DNA from: Knoellia sp. Soil729
GTDB taxonomy: Bacteria; Actinomycetota; Actinomycetes; Actinomycetales; Dermatophilaceae
Reading direction: 5' to 3'
Assembly: GCF_001427985.1 (NCBI RefSeq)
Contig: NZ_LMSA01000002.1
Coordinates: forward strand, 1,232,811 to 1,296,810
DNA length: 64,000 nt
Each line of letters starts with the position of its first letter. Position 1 is the stretch's first letter. Of the stretch, positions 39,051-48,663 are shown piece after piece. The position numbers were made by a program, and so were the translations under genes. Below the pieces are notes generated by a model that did no database searches, had not been told where the DNA came from, and saw nothing but the letters and a program-made list of their open reading frames with translations.

Positions 39051-42000
39051 ATGACACGCACATCACGCCGAGACGGGGGCGCAGCACGGGGACGTCGCGG
39101 GGTCGCTTCCGTCGGCGTCGTCGCCGTCGCTGCCTCCCTGCTCGCGTATGCCGCGGTGACCAGTGCGGGCACGACGGTCCACGACGCCGACGTGGGGGAC
39201 GGCGGTGTCTGGGTCTCGTCCTCCGCGCAGGCGAAGTTCGGCCGGCTCAACACCCAGGCCCGTCAGCTCGACGCAGGGGTGTCGACGGCGCTCGCGGACG
39301 GTTCCAGGGTCGACGTCCTCCAGGACGGCGCGGCGGTGGTCGGCATGGCCACCGGCAACACCCTCCTGCCCATCGACGTGAGGACCTCGACCTCCGTCGA
39401 GTCCGGCGCCTCCGCCCCCGTCCCGCCGCCCGCCGACGACGGCACCTTCACACCCTCGACGGTGGACCTGCGTGGAGGCACCATCGCCACCGTGGACCCC
39501 AGGACCGGCAAGGTCTGGGCCCAGCGGGTCGACACCGAGGACGGCATCGAGTCGCTGCAGGACATCGGTGCCTCGGCCAAGCCGCTGGCCACCATCGGCG
39601 GTCGCGCCGCCCTGGCGGTCGACCTCGCCGGCAACGTCATCGCGGCCTCCGGCGCGACCGGTCGCGTGGTGACGATCGCGCCGCGGGGCACGGAGATGGC
39701 CAAGCCGGTCACCATCACCACCAGCGTGCGCGCCGCCCATCTCGACGTCACGGCGGTGGGTGACACCTGGGTGCTCTACGACCCGGTGAAGGACGAGCTC
39801 CACGTCGAAGGACGGGACGAGCCGGTCAGCGCGGGGGCAGCGCTCGGTGACGGTCCGGCATACGCCGCCCTGCAGCAGCCCGGCCCGGAAGCCGACACGG
39901 TGGTTCTCGCCAACATCGCGGCCGCCCGCCCGATCCGCCTCAGTGGGGGCGACGGCGTCGGCGGGGTCGAGGTCCAGGACCAGGCCAACCGCTCCGTCGA
40001 CCCACCGCTGGTCACCCGGCCGGTGGTGCTGCGCGGGTGCCTCCACGCGGCGTGGGCCGAGACCGGCAACGTCTTCTACGGAGCCAACTGTGGCCGCAGC
40101 AGTGCGGTGGCCGCAGGCACCTTGCCCGGCAGCGGCACGGGCGTGGTGCGCGACGGTGTCGCGCTGCGGGTCAACCGCGGCAACATCGTCCTCAACCAGC
40201 TCGACACCGGGGACGTGTGGGACCTCGACTCGACCAAGCAGAAGATCGACAACTGGGATGCCCTCATCCCGCCGGCCAAGAAGGACGACGACAACGACAA
40301 GAAGGACGAGAACCTCGTCGACGACCAGCAGGTGAGCCAGCCGCCCAAGGCGATGCCGGACTCCCTGCGGGTGCGACCCGGGCGGACGAGCAAGATCCAC
40401 CCGCTCGACAACGACACCGACGTCAAGGGCTCGATCCTCGCCATCGACCCGAAGGACCTCACGGCGCCGAGCGCCTCCGACGTGACGGCCACCGTCTCCA
40501 GCGACGGGCAGACCGTCGACGTCAACGTGCCCGCCAAGCCCTCCGCCTCGACGATCACGTTCTCCTACAAGGTGAGCAACGGCAAGGCCAAGGAGAAGAC
40601 CTCCGCGCGGATCACGCTCTCCGTCGTCGGAGAGGAGGTCAACACCCCGCCCCGGCTGCGCCAGGGTCAGGCCGAGCTCGCCAGGACGACCTACCCCGTG
40701 GTCTCCGGGGGACGCGTCGCCGCCTCGGTCGTCGGTGACTGGCGCGACGGCGAGAGCGACCCGCTCACCGTGGACGCGGTCGACCCCACCACCGTCATCG
40801 ACGGCCAGAACCGCGTCGGCATCACGGCCCCGGTCAAGCCCGGCCCGGCCTCGGTCGCCTACGCGATCAACGACGGCCGGCAGAGCACCAAGGGCGAGGT
40901 CAACCTCACGGTGCTCGACCTCGCCCAGCCCAACGCGGTGCCGCCCAAGACGCAGCCCGACGTCGTGCGCGCCGTCCTCGGCAAGCCGGTGCAGCTCGAG
41001 CCGCTGGGCAACGACATCCCCGGTGCCGACCCCGGCGACCCCGACGCGCGCCTCCGGCTGGCCGGCGAGGTGGCGCAGTCCGGTCCTCTCGACGTCGACA
41101 CCAACCTCACCACCGGGGTCGTCACGGTCACCCCGAACGGGCTCGGCACGACCGAGCTGGCCTACGCCGCGCAGTCCGGTGGCACCGTGTCGCCCGGGCG
41201 CATCCGGATCGACGTCGTCGAGCCCGCGGACCCCGAGGCCCCGCCGGTGGCCGTGCCCGACAGTGCGACCCTGCGGGACCAGTCGCCCACGATGGTCGAC
41301 GTCCTCGCCAACGACTACAGCCCCCGCGCCGATGTCGTCGTCACCCAGAGCGCCGGCGTCGACGCCGACAGCTCCTGGCTGCGCCCGACGGTCTACCAGG
41401 GCCGATGGGTGCGGATCGAGGCCCTCGAGCCCTCGCCGGTCAGCGGGGCGGGCAACCGTCAGGGCACCGTCCGCTACACGATCAGCGACGGCACGCGGCG
41501 CGCGACGGGCCAGATCAGCGTCGTGCAGCGGCCACCCCTCCCGGGGGCGGCGCCGACCGTCGAGGACGACCGGGCGACGGTGCGCGAGGGCGACAGCGTC
41601 TCGGTGGGGGTGCTCGACAACGACACGATGGCCGACGGCATCCCCCTCGTGCTCGACCCGGCCAGCGTCAAGGTTCTCAGCGGCGGGCAGAAGCGCGCGT
41701 TCGCGTCGGGCAACCTCATCCGCTACGTCCCCGAGCTGACCGGCCTGACCGCGCCCAAGGACGTCGTCATCGAGTACGCCGCGTATGCCGAGGGCTCGCC
41801 CGAGCGTGCCAAGACCGGTCGTCTCACGGTCACCGTCAAGCCCCTGCCGACGACGGCGACCCCGAACCAGGCGCCGGTCGCCCGCAGCTTCGCCGGGTCG
41901 GTGACTGCCGGCGAGTCCGTCACCCTGACGATCCCGTCGACGGGGGTGGACCCCGACGGTGACACCGTGACGATGCGCGGCATCGTGGGCAAGGACGCGG

Positions 42001-45000
42001 AGGCCCTCGACCTCAGGTTCGGTCGCGTGGTCTCGGTCGGTCCGTCGACCATCCGCTACGAGGGCTATCCCGATGCCGCGGGAACGGAGCTGATCCGCTA
42101 CGAGGTGCAGGACCGGTTCGGCGCCTCGAGCCAGGCCTTCGTGCGCGTCGGCGTGGTCCGCCCGGGTGACCCGCAGGCCCCCGTCGCCGTCGAGGACGAG
42201 GTCGTGGCCGCGCCCGGCAAGCGCGTCACCGCCCACGTCCTGCGCAACGACCTCATCGCCCGTGGCGACGCCGTTCGCCTGGAGCACAAGGACCTCAACC
42301 CTGCCGACGTGGAGCGCCAGTGGAAGGTCGACGAGGACGCCAGCACGGTCAGCACGGTCGTGCCCGAGCCGGAGGCGCCCACCCACCAGTTCGTCTATGG
42401 CATCGACAACGGCATCTTCGACCCGTCCCGCACCACGGTGCTCGTGCGCGGGCAGAAGGGCTACGTCAACCCGCCGATCGCGCAGGACGACGTCGCCAAG
42501 GCCGTCCCGGGGGAGTCGACCTCGCTCGTGGACGTCCTCGCCAACGACACCGACATCGACTCCGACCCGGCCACCCTGAGGATCGTCGACGTCCTCTCGC
42601 CGCAGGGCACGGTCGAGAACGGCAAGGTGCGGGTCACGCTGCTCGACCACCCGCAGACCGTGCCCTACGTGATCGAGGACGTCGACCGTGCGCGTGCCCT
42701 CGCCCTGATCTACGTGCCCGCCGGTGACAACGGCGCACCCTTCGTCGTCGAGGGCACGCTCATCGAGATGGACAAGGACTCGACCAGGACCGTCGCGCTG
42801 GCCGACCACGTGAAGTCACCGCGCGGCAAGGCTCTGGCCATCACCGCGGCGGCCACCGTCTCCGCCTCGCCCGGGGAGTCGGTCTCGGCCCGGGCCAACG
42901 GTCGCGACAAGGTCACCCTCACCTCGCGTGGTGGCTACATCGGACCGGCAGCACTCATGCTCGAGGTGAGCGACCAGCAGAGCGCCGACGACAAGGATGT
43001 GCGCACGGCCTACGTGTCGATCCCCGTGCAGGTGGGTCCCAAGGTGCCGCTGCTGCGTTGCCCCGGCGCCCCGCTCGTGCTCGCCGCCGGTGGCCGAGCG
43101 CGCGAGGTCGACATCCCGACCTACTGCCGCGCGTGGCTGCCCGTCGGCATGAACCTCGACGAGGTCCGGTTCGAGGCGAGGTGGGACCCCCAGCCGCGCG
43201 ACGCCGACCTCGAGCAGAGCCAGACCGGTGGGCGGCTCGTGACGCTGAGTGCGGGTGACCGGGCGCCCACGGGCACCGGCTCCATCACGGTCACCTCACC
43301 CGGTATGCCGTCCGTGAAGTTCCCCGTGCGCGTGCTCGGACGTCCCGGGGACGACGACACCGCTGCGGCAGCGGCTGCTGCCGCCGCCGAAGCTGCGGGC
43401 CAGGCGGGCGCCGCTGCCGTGGGCATGCCCAGGATGCGACCGATCCGCGTCGACGGCCTCAACGAGGGCGAGTCCGAGTCCGTCGACGTCAGTCGCTACC
43501 TCGACTCCCCGCTGAAGAAGCCTGCGTGCTCCATCATGGCTGCCGCCCTCGAGAGCGGCACCGGCATCGAGGTGTCCCGCAGCGGCTGCACGCTGACCCT
43601 GCGCGCGACTTCTCAGCCGAGTCCCAACGCGACCATCTCGCTGCTCGTCTCGGACGGGCCCGGGCGCCAGGCGGCCGGTCGCGTGACGGTGACGATGCGC
43701 GGCAGGCCAATCGCCCCGACCGGCGTGAGCGCGATCGCCGACCGCATCGCCGGCGGCCAGGCGCGCGTCTCCTGGACGGCACCGGCATACGACGGTGGAG
43801 TGACGATCTCGCACTACACCGTGCGGGGCGGCGCGAGCCCGAGGCGGTGCACGTCGTCGCCGTGCACCATCACCGGCCTCACCAATGGCAAGGACTACAC
43901 GTTCACTGTCACGGCCAGCAACGCGATCGGCGACAGCCCGGCGAGCAAGCCGAGCAACATCGTGCAGCCCGACACCAAGCCCGAGGCGACCCCCGGCGTC
44001 CGCATGGTCTCGCGCGGTGACGGCACCCTCAACATCGCGTGGTCGCCCGCCCCCAACAAGGGCTCGGCCATCACCAAGTACGTCGTCCGGCTCATCCCGA
44101 CCGGCTCGGGGGCGACGCCGCGCACCGTCCAGGCGGCCGGCGGCGCCACCAGCGCGACGGCTGGCGGACTCGACAACAACACGCCCTACTCCGTCGCGGT
44201 CCAGGGGTGGAACAAGGCGGGAGCCGGGCCGTTCGGACCCGCGGTCGAGATGCAGTCCGCGGGCACGCCGCCGGCCGTCACCGGAGTGGCGGGTTCGACG
44301 CGAGGTGCGGGTGCGGCATACGACTCCGAGTCGATCTCGGTCAGCTGGAACCAGCAGACCAACCCCAACGGGCCGCCGCTGAAGCACTACACGGTCTACC
44401 GCAACGTCGACGGTGGCGCCTGGTCGCGGATCGGGCAGGTCGGGGCCCAGACCCGCACGCTCGCCGACACCATCCCCTATGACGGTCGGCGCTACGGCTA
44501 CACGGTCACGGCGACCAACGGCGCGGACCTCGAGTCACCCAAGGGCACCCCGTGGACCTACACCTCGGTCGGCGTCCCCTCCGACCCGCGGGTGAGCGCC
44601 GAGACCCCTCGTGCCGACAAGAGTGTGGTCGTCCACGTGCAGGTGGGCCGGCCGCGCGCGGGCGCGTTCCAGGCGATCCGCTGGCGGGGCGGCGGCAAGT
44701 CGGGAACCTACGCGTGCGGCTGCTCTCCCGACACGACCGTGACGTTCTCCCTGCCCACCATGGGGATCGACCCGCTGACGGTCAAGGTCCGGACGGTCAA
44801 CACCGGCGGCATGCAGTCCAGTGAGGCGACGAGCAACCAGGTCCACCCCTACGGCGACACGCTGGCGCCGGTGAACCTCAGGGCATCGGTGAGCGGTCGC
44901 ACCATTACGTGGACGTGGGACCTCCGCACCAACGGTCGAGCGATCGACCAGGTCGAGATCCGGACGTTCGACGGGCGGGGTTGGCGCGCGCCGGACAACC

Positions 45001-45404
45001 GGCAGAGCCACAGCCAAACCTTCGGCTATTCGGAGACCCACAAGCTGGAGGTGCGGGCGCACGCGACACCCACCGGCTGGAGCGCTGCGGCGGGGCCGCG
45101 CGAGGCCACGACCGAGTCACGGCCGAGGACGATCACCGACACCTGGTCCAAGAAGGGTTGTTCCGGGCCGAACGGCCAGCCATGCGTGGCCTTCTCCGTG
45201 GCCGGATTCGAACCGGGGACCTACGACGTGGTCTTCAACCACAGTTCCGAGCCGGGCGACTTCGACACCCGGACCGACCTCCGCGTGGGGTCGGACGGGA
45301 CCGGAACGTGGGCCGGGGAGTTCTGGGTCAAGCGATACGGGACGGATCTCGCCATCAGGTTCAACGGGCCGGGAGCTGCGTTCACACTGCACACCCGCTG
45401 GTGA
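39051..45404 (+). CDS. Giant membrane-anchored surface protein 2 (paralog of the preceding gene)
   Basis: 2117 residues with the same domain order as its neighbour: basic N-terminus, signal anchor (VGVVAVAASLLAYAAVT), the shared head start VHDADVGDGGVWVSS, propeller-like head, Ig/cadherin-like modules from about residue 430 (LDNDTDVKGS, LANDYSPRAD, LANDTDIDSDPATLRIV), and fibronectin type III modules from about 1550. The C-terminal few hundred residues differ most from paralog 1 and end in a separate beta domain (VAFSVAGFEPGTYDVVF). ATG 39051 has GGGGGA close upstream; a GTG at 39039 would add four residues. 122 bases separate it from paralog 1. A local duplication with divergence of the tips is the simplest reading. 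Confidence 0.9.
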   Translation: MTRTSRRDGGAARGRRGVASVGVVAVAASLLAYAAVTSAGTTVHDADVGDGGVWVSSSAQAKFGRLNTQARQLDAGVSTALADGSRVDVLQDGAAVVGMATGNTLLPIDVRTSTSVESGASAPVPPPADDGTFTPSTVDLRGGTIATVDPRTGKVWAQRVDTEDGIESLQDIGASAKPLATIGGRAALAVDLAGNVIAASGATGRVVTIAPRGTEMAKPVTITTSVRAAHLDVTAVGDTWVLYDPVKDELHVEGRDEPVSAGAALGDGPAYAALQQPGPEADTVVLANIAAARPIRLSGGDGVGGVEVQDQANRSVDPPLVTRPVVLRGCLHAAWAETGNVFYGANCGRSSAVAAGTLPGSGTGVVRDGVALRVNRGNIVLNQLDTGDVWDLDSTKQKIDNWDALIPPAKKDDDNDKKDENLVDDQQVSQPPKAMPDSLRVRPGRTSKIHPLDNDTDVKGSILAIDPKDLTAPSASDVTATVSSDGQTVDVNVPAKPSASTITFSYKVSNGKAKEKTSARITLSVVGEEVNTPPRLRQGQAELARTTYPVVSGGRVAASVVGDWRDGESDPLTVDAVDPTTVIDGQNRVGITAPVKPGPASVAYAINDGRQSTKGEVNLTVLDLAQPNAVPPKTQPDVVRAVLGKPVQLEPLGNDIPGADPGDPDARLRLAGEVAQSGPLDVDTNLTTGVVTVTPNGLGTTELAYAAQSGGTVSPGRIRIDVVEPADPEAPPVAVPDSATLRDQSPTMVDVLANDYSPRADVVVTQSAGVDADSSWLRPTVYQGRWVRIEALEPSPVSGAGNRQGTVRYTISDGTRRATGQISVVQRPPLPGAAPTVEDDRATVREGDSVSVGVLDNDTMADGIPLVLDPASVKVLSGGQKRAFASGNLIRYVPELTGLTAPKDVVIEYAAYAEGSPERAKTGRLTVTVKPLPTTATPNQAPVARSFAGSVTAGESVTLTIPSTGVDPDGDTVTMRGIVGKDAEALDLRFGRVVSVGPSTIRYEGYPDAAGTELIRYEVQDRFGASSQAFVRVGVVRPGDPQAPVAVEDEVVAAPGKRVTAHVLRNDLIARGDAVRLEHKDLNPADVERQWKVDEDASTVSTVVPEPEAPTHQFVYGIDNGIFDPSRTTVLVRGQKGYVNPPIAQDDVAKAVPGESTSLVDVLANDTDIDSDPATLRIVDVLSPQGTVENGKVRVTLLDHPQTVPYVIEDVDRARALALIYVPAGDNGAPFVVEGTLIEMDKDSTRTVALADHVKSPRGKALAITAAATVSASPGESVSARANGRDKVTLTSRGGYIGPAALMLEVSDQQSADDKDVRTAYVSIPVQVGPKVPLLRCPGAPLVLAAGGRAREVDIPTYCRAWLPVGMNLDEVRFEARWDPQPRDADLEQSQTGGRLVTLSAGDRAPTGTGSITVTSPGMPSVKFPVRVLGRPGDDDTAAAAAAAAAEAAGQAGAAAVGMPRMRPIRVDGLNEGESESVDVSRYLDSPLKKPACSIMAAALESGTGIEVSRSGCTLTLRATSQPSPNATISLLVSDGPGRQAAGRVTVTMRGRPIAPTGVSAIADRIAGGQARVSWTAPAYDGGVTISHYTVRGGASPRRCTSSPCTITGLTNGKDYTFTVTASNAIGDSPASKPSNIVQPDTKPEATPGVRMVSRGDGTLNIAWSPAPNKGSAITKYVVRLIPTGSGATPRTVQAAGGATSATAGGLDNNTPYSVAVQGWNKAGAGPFGPAVEMQSAGTPPAVTGVAGSTRGAGAAYDSESISVSWNQQTNPNGPPLKHYTVYRNVDGGAWSRIGQVGAQTRTLADTIPYDGRRYGYTVTATNGADLESPKGTPWTYTSVGVPSDPRVSAETPRADKSVVVHVQVGRPRAGAFQAIRWRGGGKSGTYACGCSPDTTVTFSLPTMGIDPLTVKVRTVNTGGMQSSEATSNQVHPYGDTLAPVNLRASVSGRTITWTWDLRTNGRAIDQVEIRTFDGRGWRAPDNRQSHSQTFGYSETHKLEVRAHATPTGWSAAAGPREATTESRPRTITDTWSKKGCSGPNGQPCVAFSVAGFEPGTYDVVFNHSSEPGDFDTRTDLRVGSDGTGTWAGEFWVKRYGTDLAIRFNGPGAAFTLHTRW

Positions 45405-45440
45405 CGCCGCATGGCCGCGTGGCTGGGGCCGACGCTGGCC

Positions 45441-45656
45441 TCAGTCGATGACGGCGAGGATGTCGCCCTCCTGGACGACGTCACCGACCTCGACCTTGAC
45501 CTCGGAGACGGTGCCGGCGAGCTCGGTGAGGACGGGAATCTCCATCTTCATCGACTCGAGCAGCGCGATCTCGGTGCCCACCTCGACGGTGTCGCCCGGG
45601 TGGACGGCGATGGAGAGGACGTTGGCGACGAGGTCGGAGACGACGTGGTGCGACAT
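45441..45656 (-). CDS. Stand-alone biotin/lipoyl carrier protein
   Basis: 71 residues, essentially one biotinyl domain: VVSDLVANVLSIAVHPGD at the start, the biotinylation site ESMKMEIPV with the target Lys between two Met, and the closing turn VEVGDVVQEGDILAVI. Size and sequence match the small actinobacterial biotinylated proteins (TB7.3 type in mycobacteria). Presumably a biotin carrier for an acyl-CoA or related carboxylase; no carboxylase gene is nearby. Convergent with giant protein 2 and divergent from the zinc-ribbon gene. Confidence 0.88.
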   Translation of the reverse strand: MSHHVVSDLVANVLSIAVHPGDTVEVGTEIALLESMKMEIPVLTELAGTVSEVKVEVGDVVQEGDILAVID

Positions 45657-45821
45657 AGGTCGAACGGTATCCACTACGCATCGGTAACCTCGCCTCCCGC
45701 TGGGCCGTGACGGCGCAGGTATGCCGTCCGCCCACGTCTCAGGGCCCGTTCGCGCGTTCGTCACGTGCGTGCCTCGCCGTTACTGTGGAATGTCGGACCA
45801 CCCCTGCCAGAAGGACTTCCC

Positions 45822-46622
45822 ATGCACTGCCGCTCCTGCGGAGCCGACCTGCCCGACCGCGCCGAGTACTGCCCACGGTGCGGCGCGCGGGTCGAGCTGG
45901 GCTCCGTCCTGGGCGTGGGGACCGACCTGCCGCCGATGCCGCCCCGGGAGGAAGCCGACGAGCCGACAGACCTCAGCCAGACGAGGGAGCTCCCGCGTGT
46001 GGCCGGGACGGCGGTCCCGGTTGCCGCTGGGGCCCAGGCGTCGCCACCGCCGGGGGCGCCCCAGCCTTCCGGGCCCCTCGACGAGGAGGACCCCAAGGGG
46101 TCCGGTCACTCCCGCGGGAGCATCCTGGCCATGGTCGCCACCTTCGTCGTGCTGACCCTCATCGGGACCTTCGCCCTGACGCGCCTCGTCGGTTCCGACG
46201 ACCCGCAGCCGTCGGCGACTGCTGGGGCGCCGACGACCAGCCAGTCCACCAGCGGGTCGGGGCAGCCCTCACCGACCCCGTCGAGCACGAGCGCATCCAC
46301 GCCGGCGCCCTCGACTGCCACCCCATCGGGGACTCCCTCAGCGTCGGCCAGTGCCACCACCGCCATTCCCGCGGGTGCCCGGCGCTGCTCCACGAGCGGG
46401 AGCGACGCCGTGGCCACGGCCTACGCCGGCACGGAGCGGACCTCGTGCGAGTTCGCCGCGGCCGTGCGAGAGGCCTACCGCTCCGCCGGGACGCCGGACG
46501 GTGCGACGACCCTGCGCGCCTACAGCCCGGTGACCAAGAAGTGGTACTCCCTCTCGTGCGACGGCGGCGAACCCGTCACGTGCACCTCGACGACCAACGC
46601 CGTCGTCCTCCTCGCCCCCTGA
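45822..46622 (+). CDS. Zinc-ribbon single-pass membrane protein
   Basis: 266 residues. N-terminal zinc ribbon with two CxxC pairs (CRSCGADLPDRAEYCPRCGA), a Pro/Ala-rich linker, one transmembrane helix (ILAMVATFVVLTLIGTFAL, about 100-120), a Ser/Thr/Pro-rich external stalk (about 130-185) and a small C-terminal domain with four Cys, likely disulfide bonded (RRCSTSGSD, TSCEFAAAV, SLSCDGG, VTCTS). AGAAGGA precedes ATG 45822. Function unknown; architecture suggests an envelope-associated sensor or scaffold. Confidence 0.75.
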   Translation: MHCRSCGADLPDRAEYCPRCGARVELGSVLGVGTDLPPMPPREEADEPTDLSQTRELPRVAGTAVPVAAGAQASPPPGAPQPSGPLDEEDPKGSGHSRGSILAMVATFVVLTLIGTFALTRLVGSDDPQPSATAGAPTTSQSTSGSGQPSPTPSSTSASTPAPSTATPSGTPSASASATTAIPAGARRCSTSGSDAVATAYAGTERTSCEFAAAVREAYRSAGTPDGATTLRAYSPVTKKWYSLSCDGGEPVTCTSTTNAVVLLAP

Positions 46623-46625
46623 GCA

Positions 46626-46686
46626 GTCGAGAGTAGACAGAATCCCGCCTCCACCCAGTGGAAGCGGGATTCTGTCTACTCTCGAC
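46626..46686. terminator. Long perfect inverted repeat between convergent genes
   Basis: Perfect 23-base arms at 46626-46648 and 46664-46686 (left arm starts GTCGAGAGTAGACAGAATCC) enclose a 15-base loop. It begins four bases past the zinc-ribbon stop and ends 20 bases before the ino1 stop, so a bidirectional terminator is likely. The arms are longer and less GC-rich than in other terminators here. Confidence 0.85.
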
Positions 46687-46705
46687 GAGGTGGGGAAGCG
46701 AGGGG

Positions 46706-47797
46706 TCAGCGCTCCTCGGTGCCGGCGATGAACGCCTCGAGCTTCTGGCGACCCAGGTCGTCGGGACGCTGCTCCGGCGGGGACTTCATCAGGTAGGACG
46801 AGGCGGACAGCAGGGCGCCACCGACACCACGGTCCTTGGCGATCTTCGCCGCACGGATGGCGTCGATGATGATGCCGGCCGAGTTGGGGGAGTCCCACAC
46901 CTCGAGCTTGTACTCGAGGTTCAGCGGCACGTCACCGAAGGCGCGACCCTCGAGGCGCACGTAGGCCCACTTGCGGTCGTCGAGCCACGCGACGTAGTCG
47001 GAGGGGCCGATGTGCACGTTGCGGCTGTCGGTCAGGCCGGCGAGCGAGCCCGTGAGGTTCGACGTGACGGCCTGCGTCTTGGAGACCTTCTTGGACTCGA
47101 GGCGCTCGCGCTCGAGCATGTTCTTGAAGTCCATGTTGCCGCCGACGTTGAGCTGGTAGGTCCGGTCGAGCGTGACGCCACGGTCCTCGAACAGCTTGGC
47201 CATGACGCGGTGCGTGATGGTCGCACCGACCTGGGACTTGATGTCGTCACCGATGACGGGCACGCCCGCGTCCTCGAACTTCTTGGCCCACTCGGGGTCC
47301 GAGGCGATGAAGACGGGCAGGGCGTTGACGAAGGCGACCTTGGCGTCGATGGCGCACTGCGCATAGAACTTGTCGGCCTGCTCGGAGCCCACGGGGAGGT
47401 AGGAGACGAGCACGTCGACCCTGGCGTCCTTGAGGACCTGGACGACGTCGACCGGCTCGGCCGCCGACTGCTCGATGGTCTGGGCGTAGTACTTGCCGAT
47501 GCCGTCGAGGGTGTGGCCGCGCTGGACCTCGATGCCCGTGGTGGGCACGTCGGCGATCTTGATGGTGTTGTTCTCGGAGGCGTTGATGGCCTCGGCGAGG
47601 TCCTTGCCGACCTTCTTGTCGTCGACGTCGAACGCCGCGACGAACTCGACGTCGCCGACGTGGTACTCGCCGAACTCGACGTGCATCAGTCCGGGAACCG
47701 ACGCGGTGGCGTCAGCGTCCTTGTAGTACTCGACTCCCTGCACGAGGCTGCTCGCACAGTTGCCGACGCCGACGATGGCGACGCGAATCGAACCCAT
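46706..47797 (-). CDS. ino1: Inositol-1-phosphate synthase
   Basis: NAD-dependent enzyme converting glucose 6-phosphate to L-myo-inositol 1-phosphate, the entry to phosphatidylinositol lipids and mycothiol in actinobacteria. 363 residues: NAD-binding [17 protein letters not shown], the family segment [16 protein letters not shown], and the active-site region [20 protein letters not shown] with [13 protein letters not shown] 47797 with AAGGAG upstream. A PadR regulator gene lies 91 bases upstream on the same strand, as in mycobacteria. Confidence 0.96.
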   Translation of the reverse strand: MGSIRVAIVGVGNCASSLVQGVEYYKDADATASVPGLMHVEFGEYHVGDVEFVAAFDVDDKKVGKDLAEAINASENNTIKIADVPTTGIEVQRGHTLDGIGKYYAQTIEQSAAEPVDVVQVLKDARVDVLVSYLPVGSEQADKFYAQCAIDAKVAFVNALPVFIASDPEWAKKFEDAGVPVIGDDIKSQVGATITHRVMAKLFEDRGVTLDRTYQLNVGGNMDFKNMLERERLESKKVSKTQAVTSNLTGSLAGLTDSRNVHIGPSDYVAWLDDRKWAYVRLEGRAFGDVPLNLEYKLEVWDSPNSAGIIIDAIRAAKIAKDRGVGGALLSASSYLMKSPPEQRPDDLGRQKLEAFIAGTEER

Positions 47798-47888
47798 GAT
47801 GGTGTTCTCCTTCTTCAGTGGTGGCCGTCAACCGGCGTATGCCGTGTGGCGCGGTGGATCTGTCTGGCTGGGTGGTCGGTGGTGGGCA

Positions 47889-48467
47889 CTAGGGCTGCGG
47901 GCCCGGGTCGTCGGGGTGGCGACGTTCGGCGTCGATGAGCTCGGTGAGCCACCGGACCTCGCGCTCGGTGCGGTCCTCGCCGTGACGCTGCAGGGCCGCG
48001 GTCCACGAGTCCATGCGCTCACGGCTCCGGCTGGAGTTGGCGCGCACGGTCTCGAGCTGCTCCTCCACGCGCGAGCGCCTGCCCTCGAGGATGCGCAGCC
48101 GGACGTCGGCCTCGGTGCGGGCGAAGAACGCCAGACGCACGCCGAAGCCGTCGTCCTCGTAGGCCGCCGTGTCGATGCGCCGGGCGGAGTCCTCGAAGGC
48201 CTCCTTGCCAGCGGCGGTGATCTCGTAGACGATCCGGTTGCGCCCAGACGGCTTGGCGCTCGTCGCTTGCCAACGCGGCGCTGCCGACTGGGCGATGAGC
48301 CCGCGGTCGAGCAGGCCGGAGAGGGCGGGGTAGAGCGTGCCGTAGGACAGAGCCCGGAACGCACCGAGGGCCTCGTTGAGCCGCTGGCGCAGCTGGTAGC
48401 CGTGGGCCGGGCCCTCGTGCAGCAGGCCGAGGAGGGCGAAGTCGAGCAGCTCGGATCGCTTGCTCAT
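47889..48467 (-). CDS. PadR-family transcriptional regulator
   Basis: 192 residues. N-terminal winged helix with LLDFALLGLLHEGPAHGYQL and GTLYPALSGLLDRGLI, and a C-terminal helical part (about 95-185) likely used for dimerisation. ATG 48467 with AGGAGG upstream. Its placement directly before ino1 is conserved in actinobacteria, so control of ino1 is the first hypothesis. An open frame upstream of the ATG is not part of the protein. Confidence 0.9.
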   Translation of the reverse strand: MSKRSELLDFALLGLLHEGPAHGYQLRQRLNEALGAFRALSYGTLYPALSGLLDRGLIAQSAAPRWQATSAKPSGRNRIVYEITAAGKEAFEDSARRIDTAAYEDDGFGVRLAFFARTEADVRLRILEGRRSRVEEQLETVRANSSRSRERMDSWTAALQRHGEDRTEREVRWLTELIDAERRHPDDPGPQP

Positions 48468-48569
48468 GCTGCCCCGCCTCCTGCTCGCGCCGTGGAACCC
48501 GAAGTGACAAACTCGGACCTTGTCAACCCGACAGTACCCCACAGCTATATCGCCCCGATACATCTGTTG

Positions 48570-48648
48570 CCCGACTTATTGCCCGTTTGGCACGATCCGC
48601 GGCCCGCGAACGGTCGCTGGGAGCTGGCCAAACGGGCAATAAGTCGGG
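48570..48648. repeat. Long perfect inverted repeat with 37-base loop
   Basis: Perfect 21-base arms at 48570-48590 and 48628-48648 (left arm starts CCCGACTTATTGCCCGTTTG). It starts about 100 bases before the padR start, and its right arm ends 15 bases past the stop of the minus-strand hydrolase gene. The position fits termination of the hydrolase transcript. The long loop (CACGATCCGCGGCCCGCGAA at its start) is more than a terminator needs. Confidence 0.75.
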
Positions 48649-48663
48649 GGTGGGGGGCGGGGG

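Noticed and set aside
35203-42809. Minus-strand open frames of about 889 and 1248 codons
   Set aside because: Antisense to the two giant genes, whose repeat domains and gene order clearly support the plus strand.
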